A DNA stretch of 64,000 nucleotides from Gliomastix tumulicola. Its lineage: Eukaryota; Ascomycota; Sordariomycetes; Hypocreales; Bionectriaceae. Under the pieces are notes generated by a model, which saw only the letters and a list, made by a program, of their open reading frames with translations, was not told where the DNA came from and searched no databases. Positions 45,574 through 57,224 of this stretch are shown here, piece by piece. The stretch is from contig BCHX01000004.1 in the NCBI GenBank assembly GCA_001599755.1, forward strand, positions 2,790,001 to 2,854,000. Reading direction: 5' to 3'. A program made the translations under genes and the position numbers. Numbering within the stretch: the first letter of the stretch is position 1; the number at the start of each line of letters is the position of its first letter.

Positions 45574-46805
45574 TTACTCGGCCTCGTGATTGTTCGTCAC
45601 CTTGAGCTCAACCCAGACGAGGGTCCCCATCTGGAGGATGCTCGGCCTCTCGATGGCAACGACCTCCAAGCCAGGTGTCTTCCGCGCCGCCTCCTCAGCG
45701 AGCACCTGAATATCCCTATTCCACCAGCACCCGTACTTCTCGAAGTGCTTGCCCGCATTCCGGTCCAGCAAGCCGTTGACGATGCCGAACCACCCCTTGC
45801 CGTGCTCCAGCAGGATGATGCGCCCGGTATCCGGCTTCACCGCCGACGCGAGGTTCGCCAGCACGGCGACGGGGTCGGACACGGAGCAGAGGCCGAACGT
45901 CTGCACGATGGTGTCGTATTTCGGCGAAGCCTGGGGCGCCGGCAGCGGCTTGTGCGCGTCGGAGGTGATGAGGCGGAGGTGGCCGTCGAGGTAGGACAGC
46001 TGCCCGCCGGTGTGGTCGGGCATCGTCGCGGCGCGGACGATCGGAGACGACGAGGCCATGGGCGGCACGGCCTTTGTGAGCTTACGCCGCGCGACGTCGA
46101 GCATGTCCGCCGAGATGTCCAGCCCCGTGAAGGACGTCACGCCACCACTACTACTACTGCCGCCTTCGACCACCCCGGACAGCGGCGTCCAGTCGTAGTA
46201 CTCCAGGTTGCGCCCGGACCCCATCGCCAGCTCGAGCACGTCGCCCGCCGCGCGCTGCGCGAGCCGGCGCCGGAGGGATGTGATACCCATGAGCCATTCC
46301 GGCAGGTTGAGCTCCTTGTCGAACTGCTCCGCGTTCTCGCCGGTCAGGGCGGGTGGTCGGCCGGTAGGTATGGTGTGCTCGCCGCCGCCGCAGGGGCAAG
46401 GGAAGGAGGATGTGGCCGGCGCGCGGAGGGAGGCGGCGGCCGTGCCGAAGATGTAGAAGCCGAGGAGGCCGGCGAAGACGGCGGCGCCGGTGAGCGGGAG
46501 CCACGAGGAGCGCCAGTGGTCGAGGACGGTCTCGCCCTGCGGCGGTGGTGGAGGCGGTGCGGTGACGGGTTGTCTAGGACGTCTGGTGGTTATGCTCGTT
46601 GTTAGCCGTGGGTTACATACAATCGTCTGGTCTGTCTGTGTGGAGGGACGGCGCACGGCGTCTTGTACTCGGCTGCAACCCGCGGAGGCTTCGAGGCACG
46701 GGCGGCAGGCTTCGGCGGCGGCGGCGGCGGTGCCCTTCGCGCGGAGCTGAATAGACGGCATCGCAGCTGGCCGGCGCCGGCAAAGCCTCTCTGTAGCTGT
46801 ATCAT
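45574..46805 (-). CDS. OMS1: OMS1-like mitochondrial membrane methyltransferase
   Basis: Exons 46805-46621 and 46582-45574 give 397 aa; the intron is GTATGT to ACCAG, joining RQTRRL to RPRQPV. The N-terminus is a typical Arg/Ser-rich mitochondrial presequence (MIQLQRGFAGAGQLRCRLFS). A membrane span follows near WLPLTGAAVFAGLLGFYIFG. The class I SAM-binding motif is VLELAMGSGRNLEYY, followed by GLDISADMLDVARRK and IILLEHGKGWFG. OMS1 in yeast is an inner-membrane methyltransferase-like protein that suppresses OXA1 defects. The first exon was chosen over the uninterrupted upstream frame because it alone gives a targeting peptide and a clean splice. Confidence 0.87.
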
Positions 46806-47261
46806 CGGGCCGGCATTGCGTACTAGGGAATGTGGTGTGCGGTGTTTCTGTGGCAGCACAAAGAAAGAAGGTCGTCACGGGTGACTTTTTTCCAGGTCTG
46901 AGCTCTCTTGGGTCCGGGCCGATCGTTCGGCAGATGGAACACATCTGGCAGCGTCCAGATCTGTGGCCTTGGTTGTGGGGGCTGTTTGATTGACTGCCTG
47001 AGGTTGCACGGCGAAATGCAGGGTCTCTTCTAGGCCATCCGAAGGGGGGCAAGGTTTCTTTCTGATTGGCTCGGGGCTGGCGACTTGAGAGCGTGAATGT
47101 GTTCACGTCACTTGTTGTTGTAACTCTTACCCTACAGCAACTGGTCACATTCACAGACTTCTTCTATTATATTGATGATCACGGACGTATACTCTGTCGT
47201 AAGAGGCTGAGATTCGGTCATCTGTAGTACAGGTTTCGTCCCGTCAAGTTGTACCGAGACA
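46806..47261. other. Divergent promoter region, OMS1-like / IMPACT-like
   Basis: 456 nt between opposite start codons, likely a shared promoter region. No TATA box stands out. Confidence 0.5.
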
Positions 47262-48848
47262 ATGGCGGCCCAGGGAGATTTGCAGGAGCTCTTGCGCATC
47301 TTCACATCGCGTAAGGTCTCCATGTTGGCAGCGATGAAACATGTGCAAGCGCTGCAAGCCCAGGATCTGAAGAGGTAACACCAAGTCAGCCATCCAGTGT
47401 CGCACACAAAGATCCAGCTGACGAAAGACCCGCGCAATCGAAGCATCGAGCAGATAGCGGATGCTCCCGTGTCTGCACTTGAAGGCGTCGTCGGTGATGC
47501 AAAGCTCGCCAAGAGCATTCACGCGGCATGCAAGTCTCACAACAAGAAGGCGAAGCGGCCGGCAGATGATACTCAGCCAGGAGGAGCAGTATCTGCCACA
47601 CAGGGCCCGGCGGGAAAGAAACAGAAGCTGGAACTCCACAAACGAGACATCGACTACAGCTCTGTGTCGCCCGAGGAACTCGAGGCCTCACTCAGCCTAC
47701 CCGTTACCGAGGATGAGGAGCTCATACGCGGGACGACGCTGGTCACGAACCGGGCGCCCCTGGTGCTCGCGTTCGCGGTCGAGCTTCTACGATTTACGAT
47801 GCCGGAGCAGCCGCCGAGCAGCAGGCTGAGTCTTGCGCAGGCCGTGGTGAGCGCCAACTCGAGGTCCAAGGCCGTGAGTCTCGGGCTTGAGAAGGGTCCG
47901 ACGGCGGCCGAGAAGATGGCGGTTCCGGAGGGCCAGCCCAAGGTCCGCGTCATGGGTCGCGAGATCCCGGTGCTCAAGAGGGGAGGGTATGAATGGTCGG
48001 GAGAGGCAGAGCAGCCAGCGTCGTCACTATCATCTACCCAGACTCTCCAGAACACCCCGACCCAACACAGTACCTGGAAGGGCAGCTCGAGACTCACATC
48101 AAAGTCGTCCATATTTGTGGCACATGCGTCGACAGTTTCGTCACCAGCAGCCCGCCCTGCCCTGATCAAGGCCCTGATGGAGGAGAAACCCGACCTGGAG
48201 AGCGCGACACACAACGCTTGGGCCATCAGGGCGAGCTTCGGCAGCTCGCCTCTGGTCCAGGAGGCGTCCTTTGACGATGGCGAATCAGGATGCGGCAAAT
48301 TCCTGCTCGAGCTGATGCGTGAGGCTAATGTTACCAACACCGTCGTCGTCCTGACGCGGTGGTATGGCGGCATCATGCTGGGTCCGGATCGCTGGCGACT
48401 GATGCGAGAGTGTGTCAACGACGCGCTGTCAGCACAACGACGCATCTCTACTCTATCTGGGGAAGCCCTCTGGGGTCTGGACCCGCAGGACTTGAAACCG
48501 GCAACTTCGACGGTGGGAATGGCCATCCATCGGCCCGAGGGCGCCAGGAACTATCTCCTCCGGTCGTTCGTTCTGTCAGGGCAGGGAGACGACGGCAAGG
48601 CGGGCAAGAGGACCGTGGCGGCGGTGAACGAAGAGAAGCAGGACAACGTCGCACGGCTTCTGGGAGCTCTCAGACTGCTCTTCGCCAGCTGGGCTGGTGT
48701 GCTGAAGCCTGATGAGCTGGACAGAAGGGCTTGGAGTTGGTATGTCGCTGTGCGGCCAGATGTCGACTCTGGTCCGTCAGGATGGGGAGCCAAGGGGCAG
48801 CTTGATCTCGGGAGGATCCTAGACTTGCGACGGAAGGACACTGCATGA
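47262..48848 (+). CDS. IMPACT (UPF0029) domain protein
   Basis: Exons 47262-47374 and 47444-48848 give 505 aa; the 69-nt intron is GTAACA to CGAAG, joining QAQDLK to SIEQIA. The N-terminal 70 residues are helical (LQELLRIFTSRKVSMLAAMK, LAKSIHAACKSHNKKAK). The IMPACT domain (about 235-350) shows SIFVAHASTVSSPAA, HNAWAIR, FDDGESGCG and VVVLTRWYGGIMLGPDRW. Yih1/IMPACT proteins restrain Gcn2 by binding Gcn1, but they carry an N-terminal RWD domain that is not evident here. This is therefore a fungal IMPACT-domain paralogue whose role is not established. Confidence 0.86.
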
Positions 48849-49432
48849 GGATAAGATACCTATATTAGTAGTAGTTAACATGACCAAAGACCCTGATTTT
48901 CGTGTCGGGACTATGCCTACTAGTACTATTGGTGCAGAGGATCTTTCCATCTTGTCGGTGTCCCAGGAAATTGGACCTTGGTGGGGGTTCTTATCGATAA
49001 GACCAGATTCGCGTCTAAAACGCGGTGGGCAGGCGCTTGTTTATCCCTGAGAATTTACCAGTATCAACAAATAATAAGACATTCATCATTACCACGACAA
49101 ACCCCCCCGCCCGACCATAACGAATCCGGGGCCCTCAGGCTGGTAGCAGTGTATCACGACTGACGTCCTCTCTTTTCGTTTTTCCCACCTGCATACCAAG
49201 CTCTCGCGGGCTCGAGTCTCCTGCGTTCATCGTTGCTAGTGCGACCCCGCGGTTTCTAGCCCCTCGTTCTGACAAACCACGACCCAGGCGGTCGAAACCT
49301 CGGCCTCTTCTCGCAATTTTCGACCTCAATGGCCTTGTAGGTCGTATCGAAAGCAACGTACCGATCGACTATTTCGTCTCTTCTGCATTGGGTTGATCGA
49401 CGAACCCCCGGAATCTCCATTCGTGACGCAAC
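48849..49432. other. Intergenic, CDK1 promoter and leader
   Basis: About 580 nt between two plus-strand genes. A TACTAGTA-type palindrome lies near 48917 and CT-rich leader sequence near 49160-49420. No gene is seen. Confidence 0.5.
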
Positions 49433-50593
49433 ATGGATAACTATCAGAAACTGGAGAAGGTCGGAGAAGGTGCGCGCCTCTTGGCAACATGCTGCCTCCA
49501 CGAGTATCAATATTGGGCATCCCCGCTAATCTCATGATTCTTCTGACTGCTAGGCACCTACGGCGTCGTTTACAAAGCCCGCGACCTGCTCAACAATGGA
49601 CGGATCGTGGCCCTGAAGAAGATCCGCCTCGAGGCCGAGGACGAAGGCGTCCCGAGCACCGCCATCCGCGAGATCTCGCTCCTGAAGGAGATGAAGGACG
49701 TCAACATCGTGCGGCTCTTTAACATCGTCCACGCCGATGGGCACAAGCTCTATCTTGTCTTTGAGTTCCTCGACCTCGACCTCAAGAAGTTCATGGAAGC
49801 CCTGCCCGTTAAGGACGGTGGTAGGGGTAAGCCACTGCCTGACGGATCGTCGGCGGTCATCCAGACACTTGGCATGAGCGAGGCCGTCGTGCGCAAGTTC
49901 ATGCTGCAGCTGTGCCAGGGCATCCGCTACTGCCACTCGCACCGCGTCCTCCACCGCGACCTCAAGCCGCAGAACCTGCTCATCGACTCCGAGGGCAACC
50001 TCAAGCTGGCCGATTTCGGCCTCGCCAGGGCGTTCGGCGTCCCCCTGCGCACGTACACTCATGAGGTCGTCACACTGTGGTACCGGGCGCCGGAGATCTT
50101 GCTTGGTGGGCGACAGTACTCGACGGGCGTCGACATGTGGTCGGTCGGTTGCATCTTTGCTGAGATGTGCACGCGCAAGCCGCTGTTCCCCGGTGACTCG
50201 GAGATCGACGAGATCTTTAAAATTTTTAGGTAAGGGACTGACCTTTCTTTCATCTGGGTGGCACGCCAACCCCCCCCCCCCCCCCGCGGACTGGGAACCT
50301 AGCAAACGTAAGGGCGGAGCGAGCTGACCGAGAGAATCAGGATCCTTGGGACGCCGAGTGAGGACATCTGGCCTGGCGTAACCTCATACCCGGACTTTAA
50401 GGCGTCCTTCCCTAAATGGAACCGCGATCCCTATGGGCCACTGGCCAGTAACCTCGATCGGCACGGACTTGAGCTTTTGGAGATGATGCTCGTCTACGAC
50501 CCGGCTGGCCGTCTGTCTGCGAAGCAGGCATGCAATCATCCGTACTTCGAGGGCGAGATCTGGGGCCAGCCGGGCACTGGTTACACTCACTAA
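49433..50593 (+). CDS. CDC2: Cyclin-dependent kinase 1 (Cdc2/Cdc28/NimX)
   Basis: Master cell-cycle kinase. Exons 49433-49469, 49554-50229 and 50341-50593 give 321 aa. Residues T14 and Y15 in GEGTYGVVY are the inhibitory sites and keep human numbering; intron 1 splits the Gly13 codon just before them. The cyclin-binding helix is PSTAIRE. Catalytic motifs are HRDLKPQN, DFGLARAFG and the T-loop THEVVTLWYRAPE. An insert of about 20 residues (KDGGRGKPLPDGSSAVIQTL) before helix E is usual in filamentous fungal CDK1. Intron 2 (50230-50340) contains a run of about 17 C. The C-terminus is GEIWGQPGTGYTH. Next recognised gene downstream is a Pcl cyclin on the same strand. Confidence 0.97.
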
Positions 50594-53151
50594 ACACGAC
50601 TACCTTCACACGACTGATGTGCAACATGCTTCTTGGCCCTCGAGCTGTGGTGCATGATTCATCCCACGGTGCTAATACTGGGGGGGACAACACTGTCACT
50701 CCGCCTGAAGTGCACATGCTGGAGAGGTATCTGTGGTCTGTTTCCCTAAGACGAGAGGAGGAGAACGATATGGTCCGCTCGGAAGATCCATCGTTCAACG
50801 ATGAGCGCTTTGGTTGCTCTGGGATCCTCCCCCGTCCGTCAAGTCAAGTGAGGCTAGGAAAGGCTCGGCGAAAGGAAAGAGCGGAATCAAGAGGGATGTT
50901 CAGGGAGAGTGCAGGGACATCAGGCCCGCTGTACAGGTCTCCGGCATCTTGAGGTCTCTAAATATTTCATTTGTTTTTTTCTTCTTGATTTCTGCGTATG
51001 GCAGCTCGGGCGCTTGGGAGCTATCTTGCGATGAAACTGAAAACGCGAACGGCAAGCTATGGTATGGCACTGTACACAGAGAGGACCAGGAAACGGCACG
51101 AGATGGCAGGGCAACGGCGAAGTCTTCGTTAGAGGGATTGCGGAATCGTAATACAAATTAATGACCGACAGCCCGTCAACCGCTCCGTGTGTCTCATCAT
51201 AGGTACCCTATGTCTGGGCGGCACCGGCATCATGGCAAGCCGTCGTCAAATTACCACCCAGAGGGACCCGTCTCAGGTCAATATCTGTCCAGACGGCAGC
51301 GTCTCGAGAAACGGGCGGCTCAGGAATGTGGAATCATCGTGCGTTGCTGCCGCGACGACGACGGGTGCCACTCTATGTATAAAGCATTCCGTGCCTGGAC
51401 GCAGGTTCACAGCCACACACCAGGGCGGTTGCTGCAGCAGCGCTTAAGCCGAAGGGGGACCAACGTAAAATTATCATAGCCGCGAAGGTGAGCCAGGAAC
51501 TCTCTAGGAATGGGAATGGGAATGGGGAATGAAGGAAGCTCGTCAAGCGCCGGCTGCTCTCCATCCCGGCGGCGAGGGCATGCAGTGTAAGATTGTGAGC
51601 GAGGACGAGCGCTTATACAGGTGATCCAGGCGCTTAGTCCGGGGAGCCCCCCCCTTTCTCTGCTGGGCTCCTGCTGGCAGGGCATCCTTAGCCGCGCGCT
51701 CGGTACGTCCTGCGCTCAGGGTTCCTCCCTCTGATTTATTTATGGAAAGGCGCCTGTGAGTGAAGCATGAAATCATTTGTTTCATAGGAGTGCATCGGCA
51801 TGAAGTTGGGATGAATGGAAACAAAACTGGCGAAAGCGTCACGGACCTTGTCTATTCCATAGGCAGAAGGTATTCAGCTTGGCAGGAGTCATCTTTAATC
51901 TCCGTCCATGACGACCGATCGTGTGGCTTTGTTCAAGGCATCAAATTTTTGTTTTTTGGATGAACCTCGGCCACGCCCCCCCCTTGGACGAACAGTCCAA
52001 TCACTGCGGGCGAGTGTGTTAGGAGCGCTGGCGCATGAAACTGCTTTGCTGGCCTTTTAGGATTGGATAACTGGTGACTGGTAGCTGAGTCTCCGCACCA
52101 GCCACATCTCGCATGGGGACTAACGCACTCGTACTCGCAATGCATACGCCACAGCCACACCTCGGCACCTGAGAGGGGACGGGGGGAGGGATGTGGCTGG
52201 GTCGGCAAACCGAACGGAGGCGCTCGTAAACGGACGGAGTCCCGGATTTCGGAAGGCCGTCGCGGCTTCGGACTCTTCGTTTCTATCTTTCCAGCAGCTT
52301 CGGCATCTTCGTCACCCATCGTGGCGGGGGGAGGAGCATGAGCGTGGCTGATGCCTTGAGAAGTGATTTTCGCCTCCGAGCTGAGCTGAGGATGACGACC
52401 TCATCATGGCGATGAGCATGACGACGGAGGAGGGCGGTCGGGGCGGATCAAGAGGGCAGGTCATGGAGGAATGGGACGGGCGCTCGTCTCTCTAGTGCCA
52501 ACGTAGCATCTCATGCATGACAAAACAGCTGACCTGGTATCATGCACGCTGCACGCACTGCACATGTCTCTCGACTGGCATTCTGGTGATATCAGCGACC
52601 CCGGCAAGCATTAGGGACCCTCCCTCTTGGATGTCATTCCTGATTTCAAAGACATTGCATGGCACACCGCATTAATATCGAGGATACGCTATCTTGGCGA
52701 GGGTCGTGAGGGTCTTTTACGAGATGGGGAGGCGAAAAAAAAAAGATAGTACTCGTACACCAGCGGGTTGGGGAGGTGGGGAGTTCAGAGTCAGGAGGTC
52801 GGCATATGAGACATTGCCTCTAGAGTGACGCAAGGGATGGGCTGGGAGAGTCAAGATAGACGGGACCTTCTGATATGAATTCCAAAAAATGTCCTTCTGA
52901 TGTCTTTTTTGCTGCTGCTGGTGAGGGTTGAGGCACTGGGCATCGGATCATCAGGCCGAGACGGTCGAGGCCTCATCTGACGATGGGACACACGGAGATG
53001 CGACCCGTGGGGACCCAACGCCAGCCAACAAAAAGAACAATGGAGAGTGGCACCAGGTTTTACGGGGGAGACTGGTGAACCAAAGCAAGACGCCACGCGC
53101 ATCCCAAGGAGTGGTGGTGACAGGAACTCGCTTGCGGGTGGTGGTACCATA

Positions 53152-53190
53152 GTACCTGGAGTACGGAGTACTACTAGTAAGTACTTAGTA
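53152..53190. repeat. GTAC/TACTAGTA palindrome island, second copy type
   Basis: Reads ccatagtacctggagtacgg, then agtactactagtaagtactt. It shares the 11-mer TACTACTAGTA with 26973-26983. Confidence 0.4.
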
Positions 53191-53637
53191 GCAGGTCGAG
53201 TGCGTGGGTAAGAGTGATTTACATGATTTACATGAATTTGAGATGATAGGAGACGGAGGCGTGCAGGTCGTGCACTCCCTTGGTTAGTCACATGTCTCGA
53301 GTGGGAGGGGTGTTTCGTTTCAACTTTGGTCGCTCACGCAGCTCCAACAGGCAGTTGGGCGGGCGCTGTATTGATTACCTGCCGCACAGGAAAGGGCTCA
53401 GGTAGGTATGGCTGCGCAGCGCCACAAGGAAGCAAGGAAGCAAGCAAGCAGGCACAGCTGCCCGCCCGTCGGTATCTGTGTTTGCGTGCGCGGTGGGTGT
53501 GCTGTCCTGGCGTCTGTTTGGCGTTTCGACGTTTCTATTTGTGAGGCGCGCGTGTTGACGTGCGTCGAGAGGATGCACACAGCCACGGACCCGTGAAGGA
53601 GGGCGCGCTTCAGGCCTTTCTTTCAGCGCGTGTCGCC

Positions 53638-53673
53638 AGACTGACGGGCCTCACTGACGGGCCTCACTGACGG
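53638..53673. repeat. Tandem repeat of a 13-nt unit
   Basis: The unit actgacgggcctc occurs twice fully and a third time in part, in the gene-free region before the cyclin. Confidence 0.7.
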
Positions 53674-55941
53674 GTCGCCGAACGGGGTCTGGCAGCCAGT
53701 TGGGCGAGTTGGAAGGCTTGGAAAGAGCGCTCCTGCCACGAAAGGGGTCAGTGTTTCAGAATTCGAGGGCCCTGGGCCAATCGCTGTCAGACCCGCTTTT
53801 GCGGGCAGCCAGTCAGGACGCAGCGTTGACAGGCGCGTTAGCTCGTTGCACGGTTGCGCCTGCTGCCGCCAGCTGGGATTCCCCAAAATAAAAATGAACA
53901 GCTCGCGGCGGCGACAGGGGGCCGTTGGGCCAGCATGCAAGATGCGCATCTTGACTGGTTGTGAGCCGTCGATTTGCAAGGGGCTCTTGTTTTGCATGAG
54001 GGACAGGCGGTCGACTCGCCGTGCTCCCAATGCTCCCTGTCGTCCTGCTTCCAGGGGGGCTAGATCTTGACTTGTATTAAATGTATCAGATTCCCTCCAC
54101 GTACCATCCTATCCCACACTCCCTCCTCAGGATCATATCAGAAACACTCCAGCTCTTCCTCCTTTTTTTCCTTTTTTCCTTCTCTCTTCGCCTCCCTCAC
54201 CCTCGCCGAGGAATTCTCTCTTGCCTTTCCCTTTTTTCGCAGGTCGAAATCCCTAATTCCAGCACCGTAATAATTCCCACAAGAGGGCAGGTCTACCTCT
54301 TCACACCCGTCCATTCCTCCCGCCCTGCTGCCAGCTCCGTCGCCACACGCGGATACCCGTTGCAGCAACGAGATACCTTCCCCCTTTTGGCACTTTGCAT
54401 ACCTCTGTGAGGTGGTGGTAGCACTACGTGCGACATTCTGCTGCTCTGCGCAACCTCGACCTCGCCATTTCTGGAGCTGTCACCTAGTGCCGATCTCGAC
54501 GAGCTGGACCCTTGGGACGACTATCTACTAGTTTGCATCCCCCTCTCTACCTATTCGATTATCAATTCCAACCGTCCTGCGGTGGGCATTATCGAGTCAT
54601 CCATCGCCAGCCTTTCCCCTTGCTGCCGATCTCTCCAACCTCCTGCGATCCAGTGGTTGAACCCCCTTTCTCGGTCTCTTGGTAACGTTTGTATATCTAT
54701 ATATACATTCACGACATCATCGAAAGACCTTTTCCCATCAGTCATCGCCTCTGCTTGCCTCTCATCCAATCATTCGGATTTCACAAGCAAACGTTGAATC
54801 AGCAAAGCCTCCTTGGGTGGTTGCATCTAACCTGAGACACGCATTTACGACCTCCTGTGGGCTGCATCTAACGACCACTCATTCACACGGCATCCCCGAG
54901 ACTCCCTGCTTAAATTTTTTTTTTGGCTTTTCGCAACGACCTTCTTTGGACGATTCAAACGAACTGTGGCTGCCTGCTGCCATTTATTCTTGACTCGCGC
55001 ATTCAAGAATTTACGAAAAAGTTTAAAAACCTTCCGCCGGATCGGAAGCATCACGCCCGTCGCTGCTCCAAGCGTTTCAACCGTTTTAACGCCACACTTC
55101 ACTCAAACGGGTCTGCCACCACAGACTTTTTTCTGGACACCTTGACTCGTCCATTCCAGCATTCACTCTCATTTCCTGCTCGCCTTACTCGGACAGGCGA
55201 CCGTGGAAAAAGTCAGTTTCACCCGGCCGCGCATCTCGGATCGCGAACTGGCAAAGCCGATTCGGTGTGTTCTCGACCCCCGAGTCTCGATCCTCGATTT
55301 CCAGGCGTTCCTCGGCAGTCCCCATCGCCCCCTGTCGGCCTGAACCCAGCCCGCCAAAAAGCCCCAGCAGCCCCGAAAACTCCACCGGCAACCCGCTGGA
55401 GCCACCTGCGAGCCACCTGCGAGCCACCTGAGTCCTGCTGAGTCTAGTTGGGTCTAGGGTCGCAATCTTGCTGCTCCGCGTCGCATTTGCATTTCGCAGC
55501 GACCACGACTCAGCCTCGTGCACCACCAACGTCACCCACTGACGACGTGCCAGTGCCACACCCCTCCCCACTATAATCCGCTAACCAGGGGTTCACTCTG
55601 GTCACTTTCTCTAACCGGGTCACTTGAGTCCCAGCCAGGCCCAGCCATAGGCACATGAGCTACGCCTACGCCTAGCCCTTCCACATACGCCTGCCTGTCA
55701 GAGTCAGACATCGGCTCTGGGCTCGTATAATACTTTCATTCCTTCTGTTACTTGTACCCCAGGTTTTCCCGATCTGAGCTTCCCATCTTTCCCATCCATT
55801 CTATTTTTTTTCCCCAACTCCCTCCCTTAATCCTCACCTCAAAGCCGTTGCCTCTCCACCCACACCTGGCTGGCATCACCATCACTTACACGGCTCACCA
55901 TCACCACTCTCAACTCACCACCACACATCACAACCACAGTC

Positions 55942-57057
55942 ATGGCCTCATCAGGATACTTGACTATGGAGCAGCTTAACAAGGCTGCTCTTGAGCAGTT
56001 CGTCTACCAGCCGGTGGGTCGGGACATGATCTCGTACCTCGCCCTCGCTGCTCAGAACGTCATCACATGCGACGACTTCCCTTCAAGAAACCAGCAGCAG
56101 CAGCAGCAGCTTCCCCCGACGCCGCCCAAGACCCCCGAGCCCGAGCACGGTGTGACGGACGACAAGAAGATGCCCACCATCGAGGAGTTCATCACTAAGC
56201 TCGTTGTCTCCTCCAACGTCCAGGTGCCCACTCTCATGTCGACCCTCGTCTACCTGAACCGCCTCAAGTCGCGCCTGCAGCCCCAGGCTCGCGGCATCCG
56301 ATGCACGGCTCATCGCATCTTCCTCGCCTCTCTCATCCTCGCTGCCAAGTACCTCAACGACAGCTCGCCCAAGAACAAGCACTGGGCCAACTACACCAAC
56401 ATGACCACCGAGTACTACCAGTTTGGCTTCAACCGCCAGGAGGTCAACACTATGGAGAAGCAGCTCCTCTTCCTGCTCGAGTGGGAGCTCGGCATCTCGG
56501 AGGAGGATCTCCACCGCGAGCTCGACTTCTTCCTCGAGCCCCTGAGGCAGAAGATTGCCCAGCGCCACGCCCGGAAGATGCACGAGCGCGAGGAGAAGCG
56601 CAGGATTAAGAACGAGCGCGCTGCTGCTGCTGCTGCCGTCCGCTACCCCAGCCCTGCCTCCTCCCGCGGCCACTCGCGGTCCAGGAACGGCAGCGTCGAG
56701 CACTACCGCTCCGGCAGCAACGGCTCCATCACGCCCCCCGAGCTCATCTACAGCAGCTCGGCCAGCTCGTACGCCTCCTCGACGGCCTCTAGCCGCCGCG
56801 GCTCGCGGTCCACCACGCCTGCCTCGGACCTGGAGCCCTACCCCTACGACCCCCAGGGCAGCCTCTACGACTCCCCCGTCCAGATCGTCATGGAGCACGA
56901 GGTCATCCCGCCCGCGCACCTCGCCGGCGGCAAGATGCTCCCCTACGAGATCTCCGTCGAGCAGTACCACGCCTACCAGGCCGAGGACTGCGCCGGCAAG
57001 AAGCAGCGTCCTGCGAGGCGAGGTGTCTGGGGCCGCATCCTTGGCACGTCTCGATAA
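55942..57057 (+). CDS. Pho80/Pcl-family cyclin (PclA-like)
   Basis: Intronless, 371 aa. Pcl cyclins partner Pho85-type kinases in G1, morphogenesis and nutrient signalling; Aspergillus PclA acts in sporulation. The N-terminus has MEQLNKAALEQFVYQPVGRD. A short polyQ run (56092-56110) follows, then PPTPPKTPEPE. The cyclin box spans about 72-195: IEEFITKLVVSSNVQVPTLM, LVYLNRLKSRLQPQARG, HRIFLASLILAAKYLND and QLLFLLEWELGISEEDL. A basic helix follows (RQKIAQRHARKMHEREEKRR). The C-terminal 150 residues are Ser-rich with SP/TP sites. The start has good context (agtcATGgcc). The choice among Pcl subtypes is by resemblance only. Confidence 0.9.
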   Translation: MASSGYLTMEQLNKAALEQFVYQPVGRDMISYLALAAQNVITCDDFPSRNQQQQQQLPPTPPKTPEPEHGVTDDKKMPTIEEFITKLVVSSNVQVPTLMSTLVYLNRLKSRLQPQARGIRCTAHRIFLASLILAAKYLNDSSPKNKHWANYTNMTTEYYQFGFNRQEVNTMEKQLLFLLEWELGISEEDLHRELDFFLEPLRQKIAQRHARKMHEREEKRRIKNERAAAAAAVRYPSPASSRGHSRSRNGSVEHYRSGSNGSITPPELIYSSSASSYASSTASSRRGSRSTTPASDLEPYPYDPQGSLYDSPVQIVMEHEVIPPAHLAGGKMLPYEISVEQYHAYQAEDCAGKKQRPARRGVWGRILGTSR

Positions 57058-57081
57058 GCGGGCAACTTTGACGATCTCTCC

Positions 57082-57113
57082 GTCTGTCTGTCTGTCTGTC
57101 TGTCTATCTGTCT
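57082..57113. repeat. (CTGT)n microsatellite in the cyclin 3' region
   Basis: About seven copies of a ctgt unit with one ctat variant, directly after the cyclin stop; a ctttcttt run follows near 57170. Confidence 0.75.
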
Positions 57114-57203
57114 CTTTACATGTGCTCTCCTATCTCGATATATATATAGGCCCGGCGCATTTCTCTCTGTCTTTCTTTCTTTCTTTTCAGACTTTTTACG
57201 AAA

Positions 57204-57224
57204 GCATAGTGACGGTCACTATGC
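57204..57224. repeat. Perfect inverted repeat, 10-nt arms, 1-nt centre
   Basis: The left arm is GCATAGTGAC and the right arm GTCACTATGC, separated by one G. It lies about 150 nt after the cyclin stop and could form an RNA hairpin in its 3' UTR, or bind a dimeric factor. Confidence 0.7.

Larger units (their letters stand above)
50594..55941. other. 5.3 kb region without a convincing gene, between CDK1 and the Pcl cyclin
   Basis: Longest gene-free stretch of the window. It has the CDK1 3' region (50594-51180), then mixed sequence with short ORFs, a GTAC/TACTAGTA island at 53152-53190, a 13-nt tandem repeat at about 53638-53673, and from about 54080 onward a strongly CT-rich stretch that resembles a long leader of the cyclin gene. 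One ATG-started frame of 109 codons (54081-54410) lies in that CT-rich stretch and could be an upstream ORF, but its composition only reflects the pyrimidine bias. No transposon, tRNA or rRNA is recognised. Confidence 0.5.

Noticed and set aside
46602..47154. Uninterrupted 526-codon reading of the OMS1-like gene from 47154
   Set aside because: The spliced model from 46805 gives a proper mitochondrial presequence and a clean GT-AG intron; the long reading is open by chance.
52851..53291. 146-codon minus frame in the CDK1-cyclin gap
   Set aside because: No motif, no splice partner, and low-complexity residue use; kept as gene-free DNA.
56083..56970. 295-codon minus frame across the Pcl cyclin
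   Set aside because: Complement of GC3-rich coding sequence; the cyclin box on the plus strand is clear.
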